Assembly: GCF_000003605.2 (NCBI RefSeq)
Contig: NW_003109603.1
Location: 50,705 to 114,704, forward strand
Length of the DNA: 64,000 nucleotides
Source of the DNA: Saccoglossus kowalevskii
Lineage: Eukaryota; Hemichordata; Enteropneusta; Harrimaniidae
Reading direction: 5' to 3'
The notes below the pieces were generated by a model, which ran no database searches, was not told the DNA's origin, and saw only the letters and a program-made list of their open reading frames with translations. Each line of letters starts with the position of its first letter. Positions within the stretch are counted from its first letter, which is position 1. The position numbers were made by a program, and so were the translations under genes. Shown here piece by piece: positions 10,106 to 23,610 of this stretch.

Positions 10106-13100
10106 TCTACACCAAAGGAGTGATGGTCGTTTGTTCTGCTGTGATCATACACAGATTGCTCTTCCATATTAGAGAATTATGTTCATTTGTTCTGCTTTGA
10201 TCATACACAGATTGCTCTACTACACCAAAGGAGTGATGGTCGTTTGTTCTGCTGTGATCATACACAGATTGCTCTTCCATATTAGAGAATTATGGTCATT
10301 TGTTCTGCTTTGATCATACACAGATTGCTCTACTACACCAAAGGAGTGATGGTCGTTTGTTCTGCTTTCATCATACACAGATTGCTCTTCCATGCTAGAG
10401 AATTATGGTCGTTTGTTCTGCTTTGATCATACACAGATTGCTCTTCCATACTAGAGAATTATGGTCGTTTGTTCTGCTTTGTTCATACACAGATTGCTCT
10501 ACTACACCAAATGAGAGATGGTCGTTTGTTCTGCTGTGATCATACACAGATTGCTCTTCCATATTAGAGAATTATGGTCATTTGTTCTGCTTTGATCATA
10601 CACAGATTGCTCTACTACACCAAAGGAGTGATGGTCGTTTGTTCTGCTGTGATCATACACAGATTGCTCTTCCATATTAGAGAATTATGGTCATTTGTTC
10701 TGCTTTGATCATACACAGATTGCTCTACTACACCAAAGGAGTGATGGTCGTTTGTTCTGCTTTGATCATACACAGATTGCTCTTCCATACTAGATAATTA
10801 TGGTCGTTTGTTCTGCTTTGATCATACACAGATTGCTCTACTATACCAAAGGAGTGATGGTCGTTTGTTCTGCTTTGATCATACACAGATTGCTCTTCCA
10901 TACTAGAGAATTATGGTCGTTTGTTCTGCTTTGATCATACACAGATTGCTCTTCCATACTAAAGAATTATGGTCGTTTGTTCTGCTTTGATCATACAAAG
11001 ATTGCTCTTCCATACTAGAGAATTATGGTCGTTTGTTCTGCTTTGATCATACACTGATTGCTCTACTACACCAAAGGAGTGATGGTCGTTTGCTCTGCTT
11101 TGATCATACACAGATTGCTCTTCCATACTAGAGAATTATGGTCGTTTGTTCTGCTTTGATCATACACAGGTTGCTCTTCCATACTAGAGAATTATGGTCG
11201 TTTGTTCTGCTTTGTTCATACACAGATTGCTCTACTACACCAAATGAGTGATGGTCGTTTGTTCTGCTGTGATCATACACAGATTGCTCTTCCATATTAG
11301 AGAATTATGGTCATTTGTTCTGCTTTGATCATACACAGATTGCTCTACTACACCAAAGGAGTGATGGTAGTTTGTTCTGCTGTGATCATACACAGATTGC
11401 TCTTCCATATTAGAGAATTATGGTCATTTGTTCTGCTTTGATCATACATAGATTGCTCTACTACACCAAATGAGTGATGGTCGTTTGTTCTGCTTTCATC
11501 ATACACAGATTGCTCTTCCATATTAGAGAATTATGGTCATTTGTTCTGCTTTGATCATACACAGATTGCTCTACTACACCAAAGGAGTGATGGTCGTTTG
11601 TTCTGCTTTGATCATACACAGATTTCTCTTCCATACTAGATAATTATGGTCGTTTGTTCTGCTTTGATCATACACAGATTGCTCTACTACACCAAAGGAG
11701 TGATGGTCGTTTGTTCTGCTTTGATCATACACAGATTGCTCTTCCATACTAGAGAATTATGGTCGTTTGTTCTGCTTTGATCATACACAGATTGCTCTTC
11801 CATACTAGAGAATTATGGTCGTTTGTTCTGCTTTGTTCATACACAGATTGCTCTACTACACCAAAGGAGTGATGGTCGTTTGTTCTGCTGTGATCATACA
11901 CAGATTGCTCTTCCATATTAGAGAATTATGGTCATTTGTTCTGCTTTGATCATACACAGATTGCTCTACTACACCAAAGGAGTGATGGTCGTTTGTTCTG
12001 CTGTGATCATACACAGATTGCTCTTCCATATTAGAGAATTATGGTCATTTGTTCTGCTTTGATCATACACAGATTGCTCTACTACACCAAAGGAGTGATG
12101 GTCGTTTGTTCTGCTGTGATCATACACAGATTGCTCTTCCATACTAAAGAATTATGGTCGTTTGTTCTGCTTTGATCATACACAGATTGCTCTTCCATAC
12201 TAAAGAATTATGGTCGTTTGTTCTGCTTTGATCATACAAAGATTGCTCTTCCATACTAGAGAATTGTGGTCGTTTGTTCTGCTTTGATCATACACTGATT
12301 GCTCTACTACACCAAAGGAGTGATGGTCGTTTGTTCTGCTTTGTTCATACACAGATTGCTCTACTACACCAAACGAGTGATTGTCGTTTGTTCTGCTGTG
12401 ATCATACACAGATTGCTCTTCCATATTAGAGAATTATGGTCATTTGTTCTGCTTTGATCATACACAGATTGCTCTACTACACCAAAGGAGTGATGGTAGT
12501 TTGTTCTGCTGTGATCATACACAGATTGCTCTTCCATATTACAGAATTATGGTCATTTGTTTTGCTTTGATCATACACAGATTGCTCTACTACACCAAAG
12601 GAGTGAAGGTCGTTTGTTCTGCTTTGATCATACACAGATTGCTCTTCCATACTAGAGAATTATGGTCGTTTGTTATGCTTTGATCATACAGAGATTGCTC
12701 TTCCATACTAGAGAATTATGGTCGTTTGTTCTGCTTTGTTCATACACAGATTGCTCTACTACACCAAATGAGTGATGGTCGTTTGTTCTGCTGTGATCAT
12801 ACACAGATTGCTCTTCCATATTATAGAATTATGGTCATTTGTTCTGCTTTGATCATACACAGATTGCTCTACTACACCAAAGGAGTGATGGTCGTTTGTT
12901 CTGCTTTGATCATACACAGATTGCTCTTCCATACTAGATAATTATGGTCGTTTGTTCTGCTTTGATCATACACAGAGATTGCTCTTCTATACTAGAGAAT
13001 TATGGTCGTTTGTTCTGCTTTGATAATACACAGATTGCTCTTCCATATTAGACAATTATGGTCGTTTGTTCTGCTTTGATCATACACAGATTGCTCTTCC

Positions 13101-13760
13101 ATACTAGAGAATTATGGTCGTTTGTTCTGCTTTGATCATACACTGATTTCTCTACTACACCAAAGGAGTGATGGTCGTTTGCTCTGCTTTGATCATACAC
13201 AGATTGTTCTTCCATACTAAAGAATTATGGTAGTTTGTTCTGCTTTGATCATACACAGATTTCTCTACTACACCAAAGGAGTGATGGTCGTTTGCTCTGC
13301 TTTGATCATACACAGATTGCTCTTCCACATTAGAGAATTATGGTCGTTTGTTCTGCTTTGATCATACACTGATTGCTCTACTACACCAAAGGAGTGATGG
13401 TCGTTTGCTCTGCTTTGATCATACACAGATTACTCTTCCATACTAGAGAATTATGGTCGTTTGCTCTGCTTTGATCATTCACAGATTGCTCTTCCATATT
13501 AGAGAATTATGGTCGTTTGTTCTGCTTTGATCATACACAGATTGCTCTTCCATATTAGTGAATTATGGTCGTTTGTTCTGCTTTGTTCATACACAGATTG
13601 CTCTACTACACCAAAGGAGTGATGGTCGTTTGTTCTGCTTTGATCATACACAGATTTCTCTTCCATACTAGAGAATTATGGTCGTTTGTTCTGCTTTGAT
13701 CATACACAGATTGCTCTTCCATACTAGAGAATTATGGTCGTTTGTTCTGCTTTGTTCATA
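10106..13760 (+). repeat. Module I-rich satellite segment
   Basis: Dominated by GTTCAT-B / GTGATC-A / GTCAT-B runs, with module IV copies near 10,980 and 12,225 and module II near 12,960. Units with ACTGATTTC, GATTACTC and CATTCACAG occur near 13,140-13,500 and recur near 31,620-31,860, 47,220-47,350 and 55,140-55,210. No other sequence is present. Confidence 0.9.
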
Positions 13761-16700
13761 CACAGATTGCTCTACTACACCAAATGAATGATGGTCGTTT
13801 GTTCTGCTTTGATCATACACAGATTGCTCTTCCATACTAAAGAATTATGGTCGTTTGTTCTGCTTTGATCATACAAAGATTGCTCTTCCATACTAGAGAA
13901 TTATGGTCGTTTGTTCTGCTTTGATCATACACTTGATTGCTCTACTACACCAAAGGAGTGATGGTCGTTTGCTCTGCTTTGATCATACACAGATTGCTCT
14001 TCCATATTAGAGAATTATGGTCGTTTGTTCTGCTTTGATCATACACAGGTTGCTCTTCCATATTAGAGAATTATGGTCGTTTGTTCTGCTTTGTTCATAC
14101 ACAGATTGCTCTACTACACCAAAGGAGTGATGGTCGTTTGATCTGCTTTGATCATACACAGATTGCTCTTCCATACTAGATAATTATGGTCGTTTGTTCT
14201 GCTTTGATCATACACAGAGATTGCTCTTCTATACTAGAGAATTATGGTCGTTTGTTCTGCTTTGATAATACACAGATTGCTCTTCCATATTAGACAATTA
14301 TGGTCGTTTGTTCTGTTTTGATCATACACAGATTGCTCTTCCATACTAGAGAATTATGGTCGTTTGTTCTGCTTTGATCACACACAGATTGCTCTTCCAT
14401 ACTAGGGAATTATGGTCGTTTGTTCTGCTTTGATCATACACAGATTGCTCTTCCATATTAGAGAATTATGGTCGTTTGTTCTGCTTTGATCATACACAGA
14501 TTGCTCTTCCAGATTAGAGAATTATGGTCGTTTGTTCTGCTTTGATCATACACAGATTGCTCTTCCATACTAGAGAATTATGGTCGTTTGTTCTGCTTTG
14601 ATCATACACAGATTGCTCTTCCATACTAGAGAATTATGGCCGTTTGTTCTGCTTTGATCATACACAGATTGCTCTACTACACCAAAGGAGTGATGGTCGT
14701 ATGCTCTGCTATGGTCATACACAGATTGCTCATCCATACTAAAGAATTACGGTAGTTTGCTCTTCTTTGATCATACACAGATTGCTCTTCCACATTAGAG
14801 AATTATGGTCGTTTGTTCTGCTTTGATCATACACAGATTGCTCTACTACACCAAAGGAGTGATGGTCGTTCGCTCTGCTTTGATCATACACAGATTGCTC
14901 TTCCACATTAGAGAATTATGGTCGTTTGTTCTGCTTTGATCATACACAGATTGCTCTACTACACCAAAGGAGTGATGGTCGTTTGCTCTGCTTTGATCAT
15001 ACACAGATTACTCTTCCATACTAGAGAATTATGGTCGTTTGCTCTGCTTTGATCATACACAGATTGCTCTTCCATATTAGAGAATTATGGTCGTTTGTTC
15101 TGCTTTGATCATACACAGATTGCTCTTCCATATTAGAGAATTATGGTCGTTTGTTCTGCTTTGTTCATACACAGATTGCTCTACTACACCAAATGAGTGA
15201 TGGTCGTTTGTTCTGCTGTGATCATACACAGATTGCTCTTCCATATTAGAGAATTATGGTCATTTGTTCTGCTTTGATCATACACAGATTGCACTACTAC
15301 ACCAAAGAAGTGATGGTCGTTTGTTCTGCTTTGATCATACACAGATTGCTCTTCCATACTAGATAATTATGGTCGTTTGTTCTGCTTTGATCATACACAG
15401 AGATTGCTCTTCTATACTAGAGAATTATGGTCGTTTGTTCTGCTTTGATAATACACAGATTGCTCTTCCATATTAGACAATTATGGTCGTTTACTCTGCT
15501 TTGATCATACACAGATTGCTCTACTACACCAAAAGAGTGATGGTCGTTTGTTCTGCATTGATCATACACAGATTGCTCTTCCATACTAGAGAATTATGGT
15601 CGTTCGTTCTGCTTTGATCATACACAGATTGCTCTTCCATACTAGAGAATTATGGTCGTTTGTTCTGCTTTGATCATACACAGATTGCTCTTCCATTTTA
15701 GAGAATTATGGTCGTTTGTTCTGCTTTGATCATACACAGATTGCTCTTCCATACTAGAGAATTATGGTCGTTTGTTCTGCTTTGATCACACACAGATTGC
15801 TCTTCCATACTAGAGAATTATGGTCGTTTGTTCTGCTTTGATCATACACAGATTGCTCTTCCATATTAGAGAATTATGGTCGTTTGTTCTGCTTTGTTCA
15901 TACACAGATTGCTCTACTACACCAAAGGAGTGATGGTCGTTTGATCTGCTTTGATCATACACAGATTGCTCTTCCATACTAGATAATTATGGTCGTTTGT
16001 TCTGCTTTGATCATACACAGAGATTGCTCTTCTATACTAGAGAATTATGGTCGTTTGTTCTGCTTTGATAATACACAGATTGCTCTTCCATATTAGACAA
16101 TTATGGTCGTTTGTTCTGCTTTGATCATACACAGATTGCTCTTCCATACTAGAGAATTATATTCGTTTGTTCTGCTTTGATCACACACAGATTGCTCTTC
16201 CATACTAGAGAATTATGGTCGTTTGTTCTGCTTTGATCATACACAGATTGCTCTTCCATATTAGAGAATTATGGTCGTTTGTTCTGCTTTGATCATACAC
16301 AGATTGCACTTCCAGATTAGAGAATTATGGTCGTTTGTTCTGCTTTGATCATACACAGATTGTTCTTCCATACTAGAGAATTATGGTCGTTTGTTCTGCT
16401 TTGATCAGACACAGATTGCTCTTCCATACTAGAGAATTATGGCCGTTTGTTCTGCTTTGATCATACACAGATTGCTCTACTACACCAAAGGAGTGATGGT
16501 CGTATGCTCTGCTTTGGTCATACACAGATTGCTCATCCATACTAGAGAATTATGGTAGTTTGCTCTTCTTTGATCATACACAGATTGCTCTTCCACATTA
16601 GAGAATTATGGTCGTTTGTTCTGCTTTGATCATACACAGATTGCTCTACTACACCAAAGGAGTGATGGTCGTTTGCTCTGCTTTGATCATACACAGATTA

Positions 16701-16894
16701 CTCTTCCATACTAGAGAATTATGGTCGTTTGCTCTGCTTTGACCATACACAGATTGCTCTTCCATATTAGAGAATTATGGTCGTTTGTTCTGCTTTGATC
16801 ATACACAGATTGCTCTTCCATATTAGAGAATTATGGTCGTTTGTTCTGCTTTGATCATACACAGATTGCTCTTACATATTAAAGAATTATGGTC
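13761..16894 (+). repeat. A-rich satellite segment with modules II, III and VI
   Basis: Contains module IV near 13,860, modules II and III near 14,160-14,810, and modules II plus VI near 15,340-15,650 (a copy of the 36.4, 43.0, 52.4 and 58.7 kb block). A further module II/III block lies near 15,960-16,600. Nothing but satellite. Confidence 0.88.
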
Positions 16895-18690
16895 GTTTGT
16901 TTCTGTTTTGATCATACACAGATTGCTCTTCCATATTAGAGAATTATGGTCGTTTGTTCTGCTTTGTTCATACACAGATTGCTCTACTACACCAAAGGAG
17001 TGATGGTCGTTTGATCTGCTTTGATCATACACAGATTGCTCTTCCATACTAGATAATTATGGTCGTTTGTTCTGCTTTGATCATACACAGAGATTGCTCT
17101 TCTATACTAGAGAATTATGGTCGTTTGTTCTGCTTTGATAATACACAGATTGCTCTTCCATATTAGATAATTATGGTCGTTTGTTCTGCTTTGATCATAC
17201 ACAGATTGCTCTTCCATACTAGAGAATTATGGTCGTTTGTTCTGCTTTGATCATACACAGATTGCTCTTCCATATTAGAGAATTATGGTCGTTTGTTCTG
17301 CTTTGATCATAAACAGATTGCTCTTCCATACTAGAGAATTATGGTCGTTTGTTCTGCTTTGATCACACACAGATTGCTCTTCCATACTAGAGAATTATGG
17401 TCGTTTGTTCTGCTTTGATCATACACAGATTGCTCTTCCATATTAGAGAATTATGGTCGTTTGTTCTGTTTTGATCATACACAGATTGCTCTTCCATATT
17501 AGAGAATTATGGTCGTTTGTTCTGCTTTGTTCATACACAGATTGCTCTACTACACCAAAGGAGTGATGGTCGTTTGATCTGCTTTGATCATACACAGATT
17601 GCTCTTCCATACTAGATAATTATGGTCGTTTGTTCTGCTTTGATCATACACAGAGATTGCTCTTCTATACTAGAGAATTATGGTCGTTTGTTCTGCTTTG
17701 ATAATACACAGATTGCTCTTCCATATTAGACAATTATGGTCGTTTGTTCTGCTTTGATCATACACAGATTGCTCTTCCATACTAGAGAATTATGGTCGTT
17801 TGTTCTGCTTTGATCATACACAGATTGCTCTTCCATATTAGATAATTATGGTCGTTTGTTCTGCTTTGATCATACACAGATTGCTCTTCCATACTAGAGA
17901 ATTATGGTCGTTTGTTCTGCTTTGATCATACACAGATTGCTCTTCCATATTAGAGAATTATGGTCGTTTGTTCTGCTTTGATCATAAACAGATTGCTCTT
18001 CCATACTAGAGAATTATGGTCGTTTGTTCTGCTTTGATCACACACAGATTGCTCTTCCATACTAGAGAATTATGGTCGTTTGTTCTGCTTTGATCATACA
18101 CAGATTGCTCTTCCATATTCGAGAATTATGGTCGTTTGTTCTGTTTTGATCATACACAGATTGCTCTTCCATATTAGAGAATTATGGTCGTTTGTTCTGC
18201 TTTGTTCATACACAGATTGCTCTACTACACCAAAGGAGTGATGATCGTTTGATCTGCTTTGATCATACACAGATTGCTCTTCCATACTAGATAATTATGG
18301 TCGTTTGTTCTGCTTTGATCATACACAGAGATTGCTCTTCTATACTAGAGAATTATGGTCGTTTGTTCTGCTTTGATAATACACAGATTGCTCTTCCATA
18401 TTAGACAATTATGGTCGTTTGTTCTGCTTTGATCATACACAGATTGCTCTTCCATACTAGAGAATTATGGTCGTTTGTTCTGCTTTGATCACACACAGAT
18501 TGCTCTTCTATACTAGAGAATTATGGTCGTTTGTTCTGCTTTGATAATACACAGATTGCTCTTCCATATTAGACAATTATGGTCGTTTGTTCTGCTTTGA
18601 TCATACACAGATTGCTCTTCCATACTAGAGAATTATGGTCGTTTGTTCTGCTTTGATCACACACAGATTGCTCTTCCATACTAGAGAATT
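16895..18690 (+). repeat. Local triplication with 563- and 675-bp spacing
   Basis: A block with CTGTTTTGATC, GTTCAT-B, GATCTGC and module II occurs three times; the GTTTTGATC marker is at 16,905, 17,468 and 18,143. A rarer marker, CATAAACAG, is at 17,311 and 17,986, confirming the 675-bp step (12 monomers including one C and one B). The first interval is two monomers shorter. Confidence 0.85.
18467..18522 (+). repeat. Hybrid monomer at a 168-bp tandem duplication
   Basis: This unit begins with the GATCACAC core and ends with the type C tail TTCTATACTAG, but lacks the GA insertion that goes with that tail. The following GATAAT/TAGACAA and A units repeat those just upstream, and the GATCACAC marker recurs 168 bp later (18,487 and 18,655). 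This is the expected scar of unequal crossing-over inside a monomer. Confidence 0.83.
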
Positions 18691-19206
18691 ATGGTCGTTT
18701 GTTCTGCTTTGATCATACACAGATTGCTATTCCATATTAGAGAATTATGGTCGTTTGTTCTGCTTTGATCATACACAGATTGCTCTTCCAGATTAGAGAA
18801 TTATGGTCGTTTGTTCTGCTTTGATCATACACAGATTGCTCTTCCATACTAGAGAATTATGGTCGTTTGTTCTGCTTTGATCATACACAGATTGCTCTTC
18901 CATACTAGAGAATTATGGTCGTTTGTTCTGCTTTGATCATACACAGATTGCTCTAGTACACCAAAGGAGTGATGGTCGTTGGCTCTGCTTTGGTCATACA
19001 CAGATTGCTCTTCCATACTAGAGAATTATGGTCGTTTGTTCTGCTTTGATCATACACAGATTGCTCTACTACACCAAAGGAGTGATGGTCGTTTGCTCTG
19101 CTTTGATCATACACAGATTGCTCTTCCACATTAGAGAATTATGGTCGTTTGTTCTGCTTTGATCATACACAGATTGCTCTACTACACCAAACGAGTGATG
19201 GTCGTT

Positions 19207-19990
19207 TGCTCTGCTTTGATCATAGACAGATTCCTCTTCCATACTAGAGAATTATGGTCGTTTGCTCTGCTTTGATCATACACAGATTGCTCTTCCATAT
19301 TAGAGAATTATGGTCGTTTGTTCTGCTTTGATCATACACAGATTGCTCTTCCATATTAGAGAATTATGGTCGTTTGTTCTGCTTTGATCATACACAGATT
19401 GCTCTTCCAGATTAGAGAATTATGGTCGTTTGTTCTGCTTTGATCATACACAGATTGCTCTTCCATACTAGAGAATTATGGTCGTTTGTTCTGCTTTGAT
19501 CATACACAGATTGCTCTTCCATATTAGAGAATTATGGTCGTTTGTTCTGCTTTGATCATACACAGATTGCTCTTCCATATTAGAGAATTATGGTCGTTTG
19601 TTCTGCTTTGATCATACACAGATTGCTCTTCCATATTAGAGAATTATGGTCGTTTGTTCTGCTTTGATCATACACAGATTGCTCTTCCATATTAGACAAT
19701 TATGGTCGTTTGTTCTGCTTTGATCATACACAGATTGCTCTTCCATACTAGAGAATTATGGTCGTTTGTTCTGCTTTGATCACACACAGATTGCTCTTCC
19801 ATATTAAAGAATTATGGTCGTTTGTTCTGCTTTGATCATACACAGATTGCTCTTCCAGATTATAGAATTATGGTCGTTTGTTCTGCTTTGATCATACACA
19901 GATTGCTCTTCCATACTAGAGAATTATGGTCGTTTGTTCTGCTTTGATCATACACAAATTGCTCTTCCATACTAGAGAATTATGGCCGTT
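19207..19990 (+). repeat. Long A-only run (about 14 monomers)
   Basis: No B tail is seen between the AAACGAG unit near 19,190 and the B unit near 20,010. Within the run, several consecutive units with tail CCATATT are nearly identical (about 19,500-19,700), suggesting very local monomer-by-monomer amplification. Confidence 0.8.
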
Positions 19991-20843
19991 TGTTCTGCTT
20001 TGATCATACACAGATTGCTCTACTACACCAAAGGAGTGATGGTCGTATGCTCTGCTTTGGTCATACACAGATTGCTCATCCATACTAGAGAATTATGGTA
20101 GTTTGTTCTTCTTTGATCATACACAGATTGCTCTTCCACATTAGAGAATTATGGTCGTTTGTTCTGCTTTGATCATACACAGATTGCTCTACTACACCAA
20201 AGGCGTGATGGTCGTTTGCTCTGCTTTGATCATACACAGATTGCTCTTCCACATTAGAGAATTATGGTCGTTTGTTCTGCTTTGATCATACACAGATTGC
20301 TCTACTACACCAAAGGAGTGATGGTCGTTTGCTCTGCTTTGATCATACACAGATTACTCTTCCATACTAGAGAATTATGGTCGTTTGCTCTGCTTTGACC
20401 ATACACAGATTGCTCTTCCATATTAGAGAATTATGGTCGTTTGTTCTGCTTTGATCATACACAGATTGCCTTTCCATATTAGAGAATTATGGTCGTTTGT
20501 TCTGCTTTGATCATACACAGATTGCTTTTCCAGATTAGAGAATTATGGTCGTTTGTTCTGCTTTGATCATACACAGATTGCTCTTCCATACTAGAGAATT
20601 ATGGTCGTTTGTTCTGCTTTGATCATACACAGATTGCTCTACTACACCAAAGGAGTGATGGTCGTTTGCTCTGCTTTGGTCATACACAGATTGCTCTTCC
20701 ATACTAGAGAATTATGGTAGTTTGCTCTGCATTGATCATACACAGATTGCTCTTCAACATTAGAGAATTATGGTCGTTTGTTCTGCTTTGATCGTACACA
20801 GATTGCTCTACTACACCAAAGGAGTGATGGTCGTTTGCTCTGC

Positions 20844-20960
20844 TTGATCATACACAGATGCTCTCCATATTAGAGAATTATGTCGTTTGTCTGCTTGATC
20901 ATACACAGGTTGCGCTCCATACGAGAGAATTATGGTCGTTTGTCTGCTTGTTCATACACA
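20844..20960 (+). other. Indel-dense patch at a module junction
   Basis: About ten single-base losses occur in roughly 115 bp, nearly all in runs of two or three identical bases (GCTTGATC, GATGCTCTCC, TATGTCG, TTTGTCTGC). Upstream sequence resembles the 39.4/41.8 kb block and downstream the 4.46 kb block (CAGGTTGC, ATACGAGAG). It is either an unpolished long-read join or a damaged recombination junction. Confidence 0.75.
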
Positions 20961-22480
20961 GATTGCTCTACTACACCAAATGAGTGATGGTCGTTTGTTC
21001 TGCTGTGATCATACACAGATTGCTCTTCCATATTAGAGAATTATGGTCATTTGTTCTGCTTTGATCATACACAGATTGCTCTACTACACCAAAGGAGTGA
21101 TGGTAGTTTGTTCTGCTGTGATCATACACAGATTGCTTCTTTCCATATTACAGAATTATGGTCATTTGTTCTGCTTTGATCATACACAGATTGCTCTACT
21201 ACACCAAAGGAGTGATGGTCGTTTGTTCTGCTTTGATCATACACAGATTGCTCTTCCATACTAGAGAATTATGGTCGTTTGTTGTGCTTTGATCATACAC
21301 AGATTGCTCTTCCATACTAGAGAATTATGGTCGTTTGTTCTGCTTTGTTCATACACAGATTGCTCTACTACACCAAATGAGTGATGGTGGTTTGTTCTGC
21401 TTTGATCATACACAGATTGCTCTTCCATACTAAAGAATTATGGTCGTTTGTTCTGCTTTGATCATACAAAGATTGCTCTTCCATACTAGAGAATTATGGT
21501 CGTTTGTTCTGCTTTGATCATACACTGATTGCTCTACTACACCAAAGGAGTGATGGTCGTTTGCTCTGCTTTGATCATACACAGATTGCTCTTCCATACT
21601 AGAGAATTATGGTCGTTTGTTCTGCTTTGATCATACACAGGTTGCTCTTCCATACTAGAGAATTATGGTCGTTTGTTCTGCTTTGTTCATACACAGATTG
21701 CTCTACTACACCAAATGAGTGATGGTCGTTTGTTCTGCTGTGATCATACACAGATTGCTCTTCCATATTAGAGAATTATGGTCATTTGTTCTGCTTTGAT
21801 CATACACAGATTGCTCTACTACACCAAAGGAGTGATGGTAGTTTGTTCTGCTGTGATCACACACAGATTGCTCTTCCATATTACAGAATTATGGTCATTT
21901 GTTCTGCTTTGATCATACACAGATTGCTCTACTACACCAAAGGAGTGATGGTCGTTTGTTCTGCTTTGATCATACACAGATTGCTCTTCCATACTAGAGA
22001 ATTATGGTCGTTTGTTGTGCTTTGATCATACACAGATTGCATTTCCATACTAGAGAATTATGGTCGTTTGTTGTGCTTTGATCATACACAGATTGCTCTT
22101 CCATACTAGAGAATTATGGTCGTTTGTTCTGCTTTGTTCATACACAGATTGCTCTACTACACCAAATGAGTGATGGTCGTTTGTTCTGCTTTGATCATAC
22201 ACAGATTGCTCTTCCATACTAAAGAATTATGGTCGTTTGTTCTGCTTTGATCATACAAAGATTGCTCTTCCATACTAGAGAATTATGGTCGTTTGTTCTG
22301 CTTTGATCATACACAGATTGCTCTACTACACCAAAGGAGTGATGGTCGTTTGCTCTGCTTTGGTCATACACAGATTGCTCTTCCATACTAGAGAATTATG
22401 GTAGTTTGCTCTGCTTTGATCATACACAGATTGCTCTTCAACATTAGAGAATTATGGTCGTTTGTTCTGCTTTGATAATA
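20961..22480 (+). repeat. Module I and IV segment with internal duplication
   Basis: The block GTTCAT-B / GTGATC / GTCAT-B / GTAGT-GTGATC / TTACAGAA / GTCAT-B / TTGTTGTGC appears near 20,950-21,290 and again near 21,680-22,020. Related copies lie at 4,490-4,850, 12,340-12,680, 40,860-41,200 and 61,390-61,740. Module IV separates the two copies here. Confidence 0.87.
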
Positions 22481-23283
22481 CACAGATTGCTCTTCCATAT
22501 TAGACAATTATGGTCGTTTGTTCTGCTTTGATCATACACAGATTGCTCTTCCATACTAGAGAATTATGGTCGTTTGTTCTGCTTTGATCACACACAGATT
22601 GCTCTTCCATGCTAGAGAATTATGGTCGTTTGTTCTGCTTTGATCATACACAGATTGCTCTTCCATATTAGAGAATTATGGTCGTTTGTTCTGCTTTGAT
22701 CATACACAGATTGCTCTTCCAGATTAGAGAATTATGGTCGTTTGTTCTGCTTTGATCATACACAGATTGCTCTTCCATACTAGAGAATTATGGTCGTTTG
22801 TTCTGCTTTGATCATACAGAGATTGCTCTTCCATACTAGAGAATTATGGCCGTTTGTTCTGCTTTGATCATACACAGATTGCTCTACTACACCAAAGGAG
22901 TGATGGTCGTATGCTCTGCTTTGGTCATACACAGATTGCTCATCCATACTAGAGAATTATGGTAGTTTGCTCTTCTTTGATCATACACAGATTGCTCTTC
23001 CACATTAGAGAATTATGGTCGTTTGTTCTGCTTTGATCATACACAGATTGCTCTACAACACCAAAGGAGTGATGGTCGTTTGCTCTGCTTTGATCATACA
23101 CAAATTGCTCTTCCATATTAAAGAATTATGGTCATTTGTTCTGCTTTGATCATACACAGATTGCTCTACTACACCAAAAGAGTGATGGTCGTTTGTTCTG
23201 CTTTCATCATACACAAATTGCTCTTCCATGCTAGAGAATTATGGTCGTTTGTTCTGCTTTGGTCATACACAGATTGCTCTTCC

Positions 23284-23610
23284 ATACTAAAAATTATGGT
23301 CGTTTGTTCTGCTTTGTTCATACACAGATTGCTCTACTACACCAAAGGAGTGATGGTCGATTGTTCCTGCTGTGATCATACACAGATTGCTCTTCCATTA
23401 TTAAGAATTATGGTCATTTGTGCTGCTTTGATTCATACATAGATTGCTCTACTACACCAAAGGAGTGATGGTCGTTTGTTCTGCTTTGATCATACACAGA
23501 TTGCTTTCCATATTAGAGAATTATGGTCGTTTGGTCTGCTTTGATCATACACAGATTGCTCTTCCATATTAGAGAATTATGGTCGTTTGTTCTGCCTTTG
23601 TTCATACACA
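23284..23610 (+). other. Indel-scattered patch
   Basis: Several monomers carry isolated one- or two-base gains and losses: CTAAAAATTATGG, GTTCCTGC, CCATTATTAAG, GATTCATAC, GCTTTCC and TGCCTTTG. The surrounding array is clean. As at 20.8 kb, the changes fall mostly in short homopolymers. Confidence 0.7.
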
